A DNA stretch of 29,926 bases, from contig JAADYZ010000195.1 of NCBI GenBank assembly GCA_010092775.1, forward strand, positions 1-29,926, in the 5' to 3' direction. The notes beneath the pieces were generated by a model, which saw nothing but the letters and a program-made list of their open reading frames with translations, made no database searches and was not told the origin of the DNA. The position numbers were made by a program, and so were the translations under genes. This document shows positions 16,657 through 23,963 of this stretch, in pieces. The first letter of the stretch is position 1. Every line of letters starts with the position of its first letter. This DNA comes from Chloroflexota bacterium (GTDB lineage: Bacteria > Chloroflexota > Anaerolineae > Aggregatilineales > UBA3940).

Positions 16657-18639
16657 TCAACCTGGCCGCTCCACGACCTGCCCCATACGAGCGGTGCTAT
16701 AGCCGGGAAGAGCAGCTATCGCGGCGCGGAAGTCGGCATCGGCTAACAGATCGAGCAAGGGGCGCAGGAGTTCGCTCTCGGCGTGCTGGCGCGGGATCAC
16801 CAGATCATAGCGCTCTTCTGCAATGGGCACGAAGTCCAGCTCCAGGGCACGCGCAGCCGCCTGAATCCCCAGCCCGCAGTCAGCAGCGCCGCTGGCGACT
16901 GCGGCGGCCACCGCTAGATGGGTATATTCCTCGCGCTCGTAACCGCTGATCCTTTCTGCCTCAATCTCAGACTGATCGAGTAGGTAGTCGAGCAAAACGC
17001 GTGTCCCTGCTCCCTGCTGTCGATTGACAAACTGCAAGTCATGGCGGGGGAGGTCCGTCAGATCAGCGATGCCTTTCGGGTTGCCTGGCGGAACGATCAA
17101 GCCTTGTTGGCGTTCCACCAGGGTGATCACCCTGATATCAGCATTCGGTAGGTAGCGTTCAATGTAAGGCCAGTTGGTCGTGCCGGTTTCCGGGTCCAGC
17201 AGATGGGCCCCGGCGAGGTGGGCTTCAGCCCGGCGCAGCGCTACCAGACCGCCCAGGCTGCCCACATTGGCAGAGGTCAGGCGCATCCCTGGTGCACGCT
17301 CTGCAAGAAACTGGGCCAGCAGATCAAGTGTGAGGTCATGCGAGCCGATGGCGACAATGGTGCGATCGATCTCTGGCGGCTGTCGGTATAGATCAACGAG
17401 GACCTGATCGCCAGCGTCCTGCCCTTCCGAGAAGCGTGGCACCCGCACGATCCCGTCGGCCCGCACCAGCGAACTGATCACCCCGGCGCCGCGCGCTAGA
17501 GGCGTCACAATCACCTGATCATCCACTCGACCAACTGTCACGCGGACAAAGTCGTCATCACCAGGCGGCGAGTTGATCTTCCGGCTGAGCGTGCCGCTGA
17601 TCTGGGGACGTTCGGGGGCAGGCTGCCCCGCCCAGCGGCTAAGCATGCGCTGTACAAAGATCTCTCCGGTCAAAGCGGCTGAAACCGGGTAACCTGGCAC
17701 ACCAATGATGGGCACCTGCCGGTCGTCCAGATGGATCATCCCGAAGATGACTGGGTGGCCTGGGCGGATAGCGATCCCATGTACCAGCGCCTCCCCCAGT
17801 TCACGCACCACGTGGATTGTGTAGTCTTCGCTGCCCGCACTCGATCCGGCGTTGATCAATACCAAATCGTGATCTTGGGCGGCATCCGTCACGGCCTGTT
17901 TGATCGCATCGTACTCATCTGCGACGATTGGCCAGCGAGTGGGCACGCCTCCCCACTCGCTGATCTGCGCTCCCAGCACCAGGCTGTTGTACTCGATAAT
18001 CTGGCCGGCATAGAGTTGGCCTTCCGCCGCGTGCTCTGCACTGATCAACTCGGACCCAGTTGGGATGATTGCCACGCGTGGGCGGCGCCTGACGCTAACG
18101 GTCGCATGGCCGCTGCCTGCAATCGCCCCCAGGTCAACCGGGCGAATACGGTGATTGGCAGGCAGCACCAGTTGGGTCGCCACCATGTCTTCGCCCATCG
18201 CTCGCACATGCTGCCAAGGCGCAACGCTCGCTCGGATCAGCAAAGCGCCGTCGCTCGGCTGCACATGCTCGATCATGATAACCGCGTTGGCCCAAGCAGG
18301 CAGCGGATGCCCCGTGTTGACCGCCTGCGCCGGGCGCTCGACGCCCTCAATGTCAGCATCGGCCTGAATCTCAGTCAGGCTGACTGCATGGGTTTCCGTA
18401 GCATCCTGTGTGTCGCCTGCATACACCGCGTAGCCGTCTACAGCCGACGCATGATAGTGCGGTGCGGAGAGGCGCGCCCAAACGGGTTCCGCAGTCACGC
18501 GGCCCAGTGCCTCATGCAAAGGGATCGCTTCGCCGGGGAAAGCCCCCCACAGATCGGCGGCGCTCAGCGCGCTGACAAAGCGCTCCCAGGCTTCACTCAT
18601 GGGCAAATCTTCAAGATAGATGCTGCGTTTTTTAGGCAT
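16657..18639 (-). CDS. MoeA fused to a PBP-like (molybdate-binding-type) domain
   Basis: 660 aa from ATG 18639. Residues ~1-420 are a full MoeA (YLEDLPMSEAW, ASAVDGYAV, PTGSELI, NAGSSAGSEDYT, HGIAIRPGHPVIFG, GVPGYPVSA). Residues ~440-650 are a PBP-like domain of the type fused to MoeA in archaea and some bacteria, with GSHDLTLDLL, GAHLLDPETGTTN, FVNRQQGAGTR and HLAVAAAVASGAADCGLGI. The second domain resembles ModA/LysR effector-binding folds and may bind oxyanion or cofactor. An earlier in-frame ATG at 18678 falls inside the -10 box of a strong promoter, so it cannot be the usual start; the MPKKRSIYLED start also fits the family. First gene of an operon with moeA. Whether it acts on Mo or W is not visible, but TupABC nearby suggests tungsten. 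Confidence 0.93.
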   Translation of the reverse strand: MPKKRSIYLEDLPMSEAWERFVSALSAADLWGAFPGEAIPLHEALGRVTAEPVWARLSAPHYHASAVDGYAVYAGDTQDATETHAVSLTEIQADADIEGVERPAQAVNTGHPLPAWANAVIMIEHVQPSDGALLIRASVAPWQHVRAMGEDMVATQLVLPANHRIRPVDLGAIAGSGHATVSVRRRPRVAIIPTGSELISAEHAAEGQLYAGQIIEYNSLVLGAQISEWGGVPTRWPIVADEYDAIKQAVTDAAQDHDLVLINAGSSAGSEDYTIHVVRELGEALVHGIAIRPGHPVIFGMIHLDDRQVPIIGVPGYPVSAALTGEIFVQRMLSRWAGQPAPERPQISGTLSRKINSPPGDDDFVRVTVGRVDDQVIVTPLARGAGVISSLVRADGIVRVPRFSEGQDAGDQVLVDLYRQPPEIDRTIVAIGSHDLTLDLLAQFLAERAPGMRLTSANVGSLGGLVALRRAEAHLAGAHLLDPETGTTNWPYIERYLPNADIRVITLVERQQGLIVPPGNPKGIADLTDLPRHDLQFVNRQQGAGTRVLLDYLLDQSEIEAERISGYEREEYTHLAVAAAVASGAADCGLGIQAAARALELDFVPIAEERYDLVIPRQHAESELLRPLLDLLADADFRAAIAALPGYSTARMGQVVERPG

Positions 18640-18676
18640 TTCGATCTGGAATAGTCTGTTCTGAAGCAGTGCGCCC

Positions 18677-18704
18677 ATTATAACCAGCGCACATCAGACG
18701 TCAA
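18677..18704 (-). promoter_or_regulatory. Promoter of the MoeA operon
   Basis: On the minus strand TTGACG (18704-18699), 16 bp, then perfect TATAAT (18682-18677). Transcription should begin near 18670, about 31 nt before the chosen ATG at 18639. Confidence 0.65.
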
Positions 18705-18856
18705 TGATTGAATCCGAGGTCGCTATCAGACAGGTGGACTAGTTCGAAATTGCACAAGTCAATGAATCTAGAATGCATCACACATCGCATCAGGATCATC
18801 AGTCCTTTCCCTACACTGAAAGTAATCCAATCGAGGAAATCAGATGAGGTGCGATG

Positions 18857-19426
18857 ATGCGACAAACATTTCTTTCAGGGATCGTAGCAGGTTTAATCAT
18901 AATTGGGGTTTTCGGGATCGTGGCCGAGCCGGTTGCCGCCGAAAGTGCCAAGAATCCGGTCGCCATGCTGCTTGATGGCAGTGACTTCAATGCTGCCACC
19001 GATCCAATGCCCTGGCAGTGGCAAGCCAGTGGGGGCGGCGATGGCTTCATGCTGACGCCTCTAGCCTACAGCGGAGACGATGCGTTCGTGTTCCAGGCCA
19101 ATGGCGATGACGAGCTTCTTTTCCGGGCGGTCCCAATCAGCAATGGACAGCCAAACGATTATATTTCGCTTTCGGTCTTGTTAGCCGGCAAAGACATCAG
19201 CGATGATGGGTCGATCAATATTGGCATTACCTTGTACCGTGAAGGCCAGTTCGTGCAGTTCAAGTTCTGCCGATACACCGGGCCACGCGGTACGTTCGGC
19301 TGGACAGCACGCTCCTGCCACACGCGTGCGCATGACACTTACGACAAGATTATGGTGCAGATTGACTGGCAATTGGTTTCCGAGGGCTTCTTGGGTATTG
19401 AAGAACCGAACCTAACTCGGCAGTAG
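18857..19426 (+). CDS. Secreted hypothetical protein
   Basis: 189 aa (190 if the tandem ATG at 18854 is used; TGAGGT at 18845-18850 is better spaced for 18857). Residues 1-29 form a signal peptide: MRQ, a hydrophobic core FLSGIVAGLIIIGVFGIVAEPV, then an AxA-type cleavage region (VAAES). The mature part is acidic, probably beta-rich, and has a Cys pair (KFCRYTGPRG and ARSCHTR) that could form a disulfide outside the cell. No catalytic motif or known family is recognised. It stands between the divergent MoeA operon and the convergent moaD, separated from the latter by a strong bidirectional terminator. Link to metal metabolism is positional only. Confidence 0.65.
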   Translation: MRQTFLSGIVAGLIIIGVFGIVAEPVAAESAKNPVAMLLDGSDFNAATDPMPWQWQASGGGDGFMLTPLAYSGDDAFVFQANGDDELLFRAVPISNGQPNDYISLSVLLAGKDISDDGSINIGITLYREGQFVQFKFCRYTGPRGTFGWTARSCHTRAHDTYDKIMVQIDWQLVSEGFLGIEEPNLTRQ

Positions 19427-19448
19427 CAGTTGAAGAAAGGCCCATACA

Positions 19449-19477
19449 AAAAGCCAGACGGGGATCGTCTGGCTTTT
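19449..19477. terminator. Bidirectional intrinsic terminator
   Basis: AAAAGCCAGACG (19449-19460) pairs perfectly with CGTCTGGCTTTT (19466-19477) around GGGAT. A-rich and T-rich flanks give a U-run on either strand, so it can end both the secreted-protein gene and the convergent moaD. Confidence 0.88.
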
Positions 19478-19483
19478 GCGTGT

Positions 19484-19774
19484 TTAGCCACCAGCAACGG
19501 GCGGGATCAAGGTGATGACATCCTTCGGTGTGATCACCGTTTCGCGTCCGTCCAGCCAGTCGATGTTTCGCCCATTGACAAAGATGTGGACCATCCCTGT
19601 CAATTCGCCATCCGCGCCAATCATCTTGCCATGCAGGGGTGGGCTAGCTTGTTGAATGGTCGCGATTAAGTCGTTGACAGTCGAGTCAGGAGGGCAAGCT
19701 AAGTCGAGTTCCTTGTGGCCGCCTGCAAGTTCGCGGAGAGTGGCCAGCAGTTTGATCTTGATCGTATCGGGCAT
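19484..19774 (-). CDS. moaD: MoaD/ThiS-family sulfur carrier (with C-terminal Gly-Gly)
   Basis: 96 aa ubiquitin-like protein ending PPVAGG. The terminal Gly-Gly is the site that is adenylylated and thiocarboxylated, allowing MoaD to deliver sulfur in molybdopterin synthase together with MoaE. Core features: IKIKLLATLRELAGG at the N-terminus and HIFVNGRNIDWLDG followed by DVITLIPPVAGG. The ATG at 19774 is chosen because AGGTGGA ends 9 nt upstream; the in-frame ATG at 19783 touches that site, and the one at 19843 lies upstream of the predicted transcription start. No moaE or moeB is present in this window, so the partner must lie elsewhere. A tungsten-specific or aldehyde-oxidoreductase-associated MoaD paralogue is possible. 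Confidence 0.88.
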   Translation of the reverse strand: MPDTIKIKLLATLRELAGGHKELDLACPPDSTVNDLIATIQQASPPLHGKMIGADGELTGMVHIFVNGRNIDWLDGRETVITPKDVITLIPPVAGG

Positions 19775-19813
19775 ATCGCTCATTCCACCTAAACTAGGAC
19801 GAAGTTGTGCATC

Positions 19814-19843
19814 ATTATAGGCGGCGTAGGAAGCGCCTTGCAA
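19814..19843 (-). promoter_or_regulatory. Promoter for moaD
   Basis: On the minus strand TTGCAA (19843-19838), 18 bp, then perfect TATAAT (19819-19814). It lies between the two MoaD-like genes, so the first moaD can be expressed separately. Confidence 0.55.
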
Positions 19844-19863
19844 GCGGGATAGTCTGCAACGGG

Positions 19864-20172
19864 TTATTTCCGCTTCGAATGATCGTTTGGAAAGGACAGA
19901 TGAGGGATCAAGGTGATGACATCGCTGGGTGAAATGGCTGTGTTGAGTCCCTCAATCCAGGTGACGTTACGCCCATTGCGATAGATATGCACGTCGTCCA
20001 CTAAATCACCGTTGGGGGCAACGAGCCGGGCGTACAAGGCCGGGTAGTCTTTCTGTATCTCTTCCAAAAGATCGCTGATCGTTGCGTCATTCGGCAAGGG
20101 AATGCCGATCTCCGCGTCGCCAGTCACCTCTCTGAGCATCGCCAACAGCTTAATTCTGAGCGTCCCTGACAT
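19864..20172 (-). CDS. MoaD/ThiS-like protein lacking the C-terminal Gly-Gly
   Basis: 102 aa. It aligns along its length with the neighbouring MoaD: LRIKLLAMLREVTGD, then DLVDDVHIYRNGRNVTWIEG and SPSDVITLIPHLS. The essential difference is the end: where MoaD finishes PPVAGG, this protein reads PHLSFPNDHSKRK, so it cannot be activated at a terminal glycine unless cleaved, and no internal GG occurs there. The start ATG at 20172 is preceded by GAAGGGA with 7 nt spacing. It lies 26 bp after the DDTD-motif gene and is probably co-transcribed with it. It may be a structural or regulatory paralogue derived from moaD by duplication; function unknown. Confidence 0.78.
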   Translation of the reverse strand: MSGTLRIKLLAMLREVTGDAEIGIPLPNDATISDLLEEIQKDYPALYARLVAPNGDLVDDVHIYRNGRNVTWIEGLNTAISPSDVITLIPHLSFPNDHSKRK

Positions 20173-20198
20173 CTGCTTGTCCCTTCTCGGCTGGCACA

Positions 20199-20885
20199 CT
20201 ATTCATAACGGATATGCCGCCACACTCCTTGATCCCACTCTACATAGGCGACGGCTTGGCCTCCTCGGCGGGCAGGGCGCAGCTTATCGATTGCAATCAG
20301 GCCCTCACTGACCATCTCACCGCCTGGCGTTTGCACCACATCGATCCCCGCTGCCAACACCTCAGCCACGGGTAATTCACCGCTGATCTCCCTTGAGCGG
20401 CCAACGATGATGTAACGGCCATCGTCGCCGCTGGCTGCCAATCCGACCGACGCCAATGCCCCGATCACGCCGTCTTCGGTCCCGCCCAAACCGAGCAAGG
20501 TTAGGCCACTTCGTTCAGCTAGATGACGAGCATCCTCCTGAGTCATGATCTGCTGCTTGGCCCGCTGACCAAAAGCGATCACATCGGGCGAGACGGCGGT
20601 CGCCACACACAGGCCAGGATCGCTGCCAGGCATGAAGTCAGCCAACATCAAGGTCTTGATCCGGTCGACCAAGCCATTCGCTGTGAAGCCCGCTGGCGTC
20701 CCCAACATGATCGACGCACTGCTGTTCTTCTTCGTCATCGGAATCGCCGCGTCTTTGGCAAGCTGGTGACGGATCACGCCGTGCAGGTGGAAGTTCCGCG
20801 CCAAGTCCTCAGCAATCATACGGGCCAGCCGCCCCGTCCCACGAGACTCAGCGTTATCGGTGTCATCCAGGCCAATAAACAGCAT
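20199..20885 (-). CDS. DDTD-motif protein related to the TiaS N-terminal domain
   Basis: 228 aa. The N-terminus MLFIGLDDTDNAESRGTGRL carries the DDTD signature of archaeal TiaS (tRNA-Ile2 agmatinylcytidine synthetase) and related small bacterial proteins, followed by IPMTKKNSSASIML, which matches the IPxKTxGN-like second block. The TiaS zinc ribbon and OB domain are absent, and bacteria use TilS rather than TiaS, so tRNA modification is unlikely. A glycine-rich LLGLGGTEDGVIGALASVGLAASG segment near 150-173 could bind a nucleotide. The ATG at 20885 has AAGGA 8 nt upstream. It heads an operon with the Gly-Gly-less MoaD and shares a control region (20886-20976) with the acidic protein/DUF134 pair. 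A role in Mo/W cofactor handling is inferred from position only. Confidence 0.65.
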   Translation of the reverse strand: MLFIGLDDTDNAESRGTGRLARMIAEDLARNFHLHGVIRHQLAKDAAIPMTKKNSSASIMLGTPAGFTANGLVDRIKTLMLADFMPGSDPGLCVATAVSPDVIAFGQRAKQQIMTQEDARHLAERSGLTLLGLGGTEDGVIGALASVGLAASGDDGRYIIVGRSREISGELPVAEVLAAGIDVVQTPGGEMVSEGLIAIDKLRPARRGGQAVAYVEWDQGVWRHIRYE

Positions 20886-20920
20886 TTCGACAATCCTTGA
20901 TCATCTCGCTACACTTTTTA

Positions 20921-20934
20921 TGGGCATATGCCCA
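20921..20934. promoter_or_regulatory. 14-bp palindrome, candidate operator in divergent region
   Basis: TGGGCATATGCCCA is a perfect palindrome in the 91-bp space between two divergent genes. It overlaps plausible -10 positions on both strands, so a bound protein could repress both directions. The DUF134 DNA-binding protein encoded 300 bp away is the natural candidate regulator. The site shares the core GGRCATATGYCC with the palindrome at 25883-25896. Confidence 0.6.
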
Positions 20935-20976
20935 AAATCTTACCCTGTGCAACCCATTATCCGAGGATGACACCAT

Positions 20977-21234
20977 ATGAGCAAGATTTTCGTTCGTGAA
21001 CGTCGTCGCAGTAAGCGTGGCAGCCGTCGCCCCCGCTTCTCCGTTGTGGCCACCCTGGGGACTGATGTCCGCCTCTACAAGGAGCATTTCCGCCGTAAGG
21101 AGCTGGAAGAGCTGGCCCAGGCCATTGAGGCCGAACTGGTCTTCCTGGCGATGGAAGAAGAGGACGACGATGATGATGATGACGACCACGGCAAGAAGCG
21201 CCGCAAGGATCATCATGAGCGCAAGCACGACTAA
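20977..21234 (+). CDS. Small highly charged protein with Asp run and His-rich tail
   Basis: 85 aa with three zones: a basic N-terminus (RERRRSKRGSRRPR), a short folded-looking middle (FSVVATLGTDVRLYKEHFRRKELEELAQAIEAELVFLA), and a tail with EEEDDDDDDDDH followed by a Lys/Arg/His-rich end (KKRRKDHHERKHD). GAGGA lies 9-10 nt before the ATG. It is 5 bp upstream of the DUF134 gene, so the two form an operon. The tail could bind metal cations through Asp and His or interact with basic proteins. I do not recognise the family. DUF134 genes are often found beside small proteins of the NifX/NifB-like Mo-Fe cofactor group; this one has no clear NifX fold in its sequence. Confidence 0.62.
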   Translation: MSKIFVRERRRSKRGSRRPRFSVVATLGTDVRLYKEHFRRKELEELAQAIEAELVFLAMEEEDDDDDDDDHGKKRRKDHHERKHD

Positions 21235-21239
21235 TTCGC

Positions 21240-21578
21240 ATGTCGCGTCCGCGTAAACGGCGCACCATCGGCCACCCTGCCAACAACAGCGTCTTCAAGC
21301 CAGCCGGACAATCCCTCGCTGGTTTGGAGCGGATTCCCTTGCGTGAGGACGAACTTGAGGCGCTGCGCCTGGCCGACCTGGAAGGTCTGTCTCAGGTGGA
21401 GGCTGCTGAGCAGATGGGCGTGTCGCGTTCCACCTTCCAACGGATCGTCACCCAGGCTCGTCGGCAAGTTGCCCACGCGTTGATTGACGGCCTGGCGCTG
21501 GAGATCATCCCCGATGAAGACGCGCGCCGTGAGGAGAAATCGCGCAAGAAACGCCGTCGCCGTCGTCAGCACGATTAG
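21240..21578 (+). CDS. DUF134 (UPF0251) family helix-turn-helix protein
   Basis: 112 aa. The family blocks are clear: MSRPRKRRTIG, FKPAG, LREDELEALRLADLEGLSQVEAAEQMGVSRSTFQRIVTQARRQVAHALIDGLAL. The segment LSQVEAAEQMGVSRSTFQRI (about 50-70) is a sigma-region-4-like helix-turn-helix, so it is a predicted DNA-binding regulator. DUF134 genes often neighbour molybdenum- or iron-cofactor and redox genes, which fits this island. The C-terminus has an unusual basic run (EEKSRKKRRRRRQHD) not typical of the family and opposite in charge to the acidic tract of its operon partner; both proteins end in His-Asp. It may autoregulate through the palindrome at 20921-20934. Its last 4 bases overlap the convergent storage-protein gene. 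Confidence 0.92.
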   Translation: MSRPRKRRTIGHPANNSVFKPAGQSLAGLERIPLREDELEALRLADLEGLSQVEAAEQMGVSRSTFQRIVTQARRQVAHALIDGLALEIIPDEDARREEKSRKKRRRRRQHD

Positions 21579-22414
21579 CTCGTTCTGGTCTGGCGATAAA
21601 TGCGCGAGCCGACCGTCTCACCATTCAGGGCACGCAGCAGGTTACCCCGCTCACGCCCATTGACAATTAAAACCTCTTCGACGCTCTTAGCATGGGCCAG
21701 CACGTCTAACATGCTGCGCTCAACCGCCAGATCATCTAGATCGCGCTCAATCAGGTCGCTGACTGCAATCTCTGGGATGAATTCGGCATTCGGATTCTTC
21801 TTTGGGTCGCTGTCGAACAATCCCTGCTCATCCTTCACCAGGATCACGCGCGCCGCCCCCATAACTTCAGCAGTCAAGACAGTTCCTACGTCGGTGCGGT
21901 GCGGCGGGATGCGCCCCAAATCGGGTGGTTTTTCCCACAGCCCGTAGGGGGGCATCGCTTCCATCACTGGGATGGCACCCAAGGCCATATAGGCGGCCAG
22001 CTTAACCAGATCATGATGCGCGATCTGAACACCGCCGTGGGGAGCCAGCAGTAAGGAGATCATCAGGGCGTTTTGCTCGCTGATTCCGGCCCCTAGCTTG
22101 GCCAGCACACCTGTCGGCATCCCCAGATCGATCGCGATAGCGTAGGCATGGCGGCTGCGCGTACCACCGCCGGTCATCACCAACAGTTGGTGTTCCTTGC
22201 GGCCTTCCACGATTTCGTCGATCAAAGGCAGTACCATCTCACGGCCTCTGTCTATAACGCTCTGCCCGCCCAGTTTGATCACCTGCAAGGCAGGTAGCGG
22301 GCGAAACACGCTGTCAGCTTCAGTCTGCTGGAGGAGGGTTTTATCCATCAATGATTCGGCCATCAAGGGCGTCTCGATGTGCAGCCGCCCAGATTCGTCT
22401 CGTTTTAATCCCAT
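21575..22414 (-). CDS. Molybdenum storage protein-like (MosB-type amino acid kinase fold)
   Basis: 279 aa of the UMP-kinase/amino-acid-kinase fold, closest to the beta subunit of the Azotobacter Mo/W storage protein (MoSto). Diagnostic stretches are VIKLGGQSVIDRGR (46-58), PLIDEIVEGRKEHQLLVMTG followed by TRSRHAY, GMPTGVLAKLG (98-108), MPPYGLW (154-160), RIPPHRTD (168-175), VKDEQGLFDSDPKKN (193-207) and IVNGRERGNLLRAL near the end. True UMP kinases are shorter and lack these blocks. MoSto packs molybdate or tungstate into polyoxometalate clusters inside a hexamer at the cost of ATP. Only one subunit gene is present here, so a homo-oligomer is implied. AGGAG lies 6-8 nt before ATG 22414, and it is 9 bp downstream of tupC, making it the last gene of the tungstate operon. 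Confidence 0.88.
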   Translation of the reverse strand: MGLKRDESGRLHIETPLMAESLMDKTLLQQTEADSVFRPLPALQVIKLGGQSVIDRGREMVLPLIDEIVEGRKEHQLLVMTGGGTRSRHAYAIAIDLGMPTGVLAKLGAGISEQNALMISLLLAPHGGVQIAHHDLVKLAAYMALGAIPVMEAMPPYGLWEKPPDLGRIPPHRTDVGTVLTAEVMGAARVILVKDEQGLFDSDPKKNPNAEFIPEIAVSDLIERDLDDLAVERSMLDVLAHAKSVEEVLIVNGRERGNLLRALNGETVGSRIYRQTRTS

Positions 22415-22423
22415 GACACTCTC

Positions 22424-23179
22424 CTAATAAATCAAATCGCCCGACACAAATGCCGCTGTGCGAGGGTCTTTGGGGTTCTCGAAGAAATCCTCGGTTGCGG
22501 CCACTTCAACCAACTTGCCATCGATAATCAGCGCCACGCGATCGGCCAGACGGCGTGCCTGAAAGATATTGTGCGTCACCAGCACGATGCTGGTCCCAAA
22601 GCGCTGGTTCTGATCTTGCACCAACTCTTCAATGATACGCACATTGGTCGGGTCGAGGTTGGCGGTTGGTTCGTCCAAAATGAGAATCTGCGGCTCTAAG
22701 ACCAGTGTGCGTGCGACAGCCACACGCTGCATCTCTCCGCCGGATAGGGTGCGTGGCAGGGCATCAGCCAAGTGCGTGAGCGAGACGCGCTCCAAGGCCT
22801 CTTCCACGCGCACCTTACCATCGTAGTTGCCGCGCAGTCGCAGACCATAAGCCACGTTGACTCTGACCGGGCGCGAAAGTAGGGCAGGCCGCTGAAATAC
22901 CATCGCAATCTTGCGTCGCTGCGCGATGGGTATCTCGTCTTGCATCCAGTTTGTGCCGTCGACTTGCACATGCACCTGTCCTGAGGCCGGGCGCTCTAAG
23001 AAGGCCAGGATGCGCAGCAAGGTTGATTTACCTGCCCCGCTTGGCCCCACCAGCGCGAATATCTCACCCTGCCGAATCTGAAGCTCATCCAAGTCCAAGA
23101 CGGTGCGGCGTTGATAGATTTGCTGAATGGCGTTGATCTGATAGACGTAGGGAGACGGCGCAGTCACTGGGATGCTCAT
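22424..23179 (-). CDS. tupC: Tungstate ABC transporter ATP-binding protein
   Basis: 251 aa ABC ATPase: Walker A GPSGAGKS (45-52), Q-loop VFQRPALLSRPV, signature LSGGE (145-149), Walker B ILILDEP (165-171) and H-loop His203 in VTHN. RPALL after the Q-loop and the short length resemble TupC/WtpC rather than phosphate or amino-acid importers. It powers uptake of tungstate through TupB. Its start overlaps the tupB stop by 4 bases (ATGA type), and the storage-protein gene follows after 9 bp. Specificity is taken from TupA and gene order, not from the ATPase alone. Confidence 0.92.
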   Translation of the reverse strand: MSIPVTAPSPYVYQINAIQQIYQRRTVLDLDELQIRQGEIFALVGPSGAGKSTLLRILAFLERPASGQVHVQVDGTNWMQDEIPIAQRRKIAMVFQRPALLSRPVRVNVAYGLRLRGNYDGKVRVEEALERVSLTHLADALPRTLSGGEMQRVAVARTLVLEPQILILDEPTANLDPTNVRIIEELVQDQNQRFGTSIVLVTHNIFQARRLADRVALIIDGKLVEVAATEDFFENPKDPRTAAFVSGDLIY

Positions 23180-23877
23180 GATGGTTCGCTTAGCCTACCC
23201 TGCCCAAGCGCCATGACCAAGTTTGCCAGGAAGGACAGACCTAGCAAAATAATACCAAGAGCCATAGCCAGGTCAAAATTGCCTTTGCGCGTCTCCAGCA
23301 CGATGGCCGTTGTCAATACCCGCGTGCGACCGTCGATGTTCCCGCCGACCAGCATCACCGCACCAACCTCTGAGATGATGGAGCCAAAGCCAGCCACCAA
23401 ACCGACAATCACACCGACACGCGCTTCCGCCAGAACCGCCAGCCTCGATTGAAATACGGTCGCGCCGAGCGCTCGCAACTGCTGCCCCAATGACGGGTCA
23501 ACCGCCAGGACCGCACTCATCGAGACGCCGACAACCAAGGGCGTGGCGATAATCACCTGGGCGATGACCATCGCGCGCAGCGAGAAGAGCCAGCCCAAAT
23601 CGCCCAGCGGGCCTGTACGCGATAGCAACAAATACACGGCCAAGCCCGCCACGACGGGTGGCATCCCCATGCCAGTGTAGATAAAGGCGGTGAAGAGGCG
23701 TTTCCCAGGAAAGCGGGTCAGCGCCAACCATGCTCCCGTAGGAACACCCAACACAGCACTAATCACCAGAGCAATAGCCGTCACCTGCAACGAGCGCAGC
23801 GCAATCTCGACCACGACTGGGTCGAGCGTCAAAATCAAGCGGAGAGCTTCAAGCAGCGCCTCTACAAATGTATTCAT
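23176..23877 (-). CDS. tupB: Tungstate ABC transporter permease
   Basis: 233 aa with five to six transmembrane segments, among them LQVTAIALVISAVLGVPTGA (about 29-50), FTAFIYTGMGMPPVVAGLAV, VIAQVIIATPLVVGVSMSA and a C-terminal helix pair. The cytoplasmic EAA-type coupling loop is LRALGATVFQSRLAVLAEAR (about 134-153). Sequence style (MGMPPVVAGL, GFGSIISEVGAVMLVGGNI) is characteristic of TupB/ModB-like permeases of the tungstate group. It starts 86 bp after tupA, with a stable hairpin in the gap, and overlaps tupC by 4 bp. Confidence 0.93.
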   Translation of the reverse strand: MNTFVEALLEALRLILTLDPVVVEIALRSLQVTAIALVISAVLGVPTGAWLALTRFPGKRLFTAFIYTGMGMPPVVAGLAVYLLLSRTGPLGDLGWLFSLRAMVIAQVIIATPLVVGVSMSAVLAVDPSLGQQLRALGATVFQSRLAVLAEARVGVIVGLVAGFGSIISEVGAVMLVGGNIDGRTRVLTTAIVLETRKGNFDLAMALGIILLGLSFLANLVMALGQGRLSEPS

Positions 23878-23913
23878 GAGATGTTCACCCGCTTCCCCTG
23901 TCTCGAACAGATT

Positions 23914-23942
23914 GGGGCCAGTCGGATCGGACGACCGGCCCC
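23914..23942 (-). other. Intercistronic hairpin between tupA and tupB
   Basis: In the transcript, an 11-bp stem (complement of 23932-23942 with complement of 23914-23924, one G-U pair) closes a 7-nt loop. There is no U-run after it, so it is more likely an mRNA-stability or processing element keeping binding-protein mRNA in excess than a full terminator. Confidence 0.6.
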
Positions 23943-23963
23943 CTACACGTGATAGATGCGAGC

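Noticed and set aside
17731..18654. Long (307-codon) open frame antisense to the MoeA-PBP fusion
   Set aside because: It lies wholly opposite conserved MoeA domains; its translation has no family features, so it is a shadow of codon bias.
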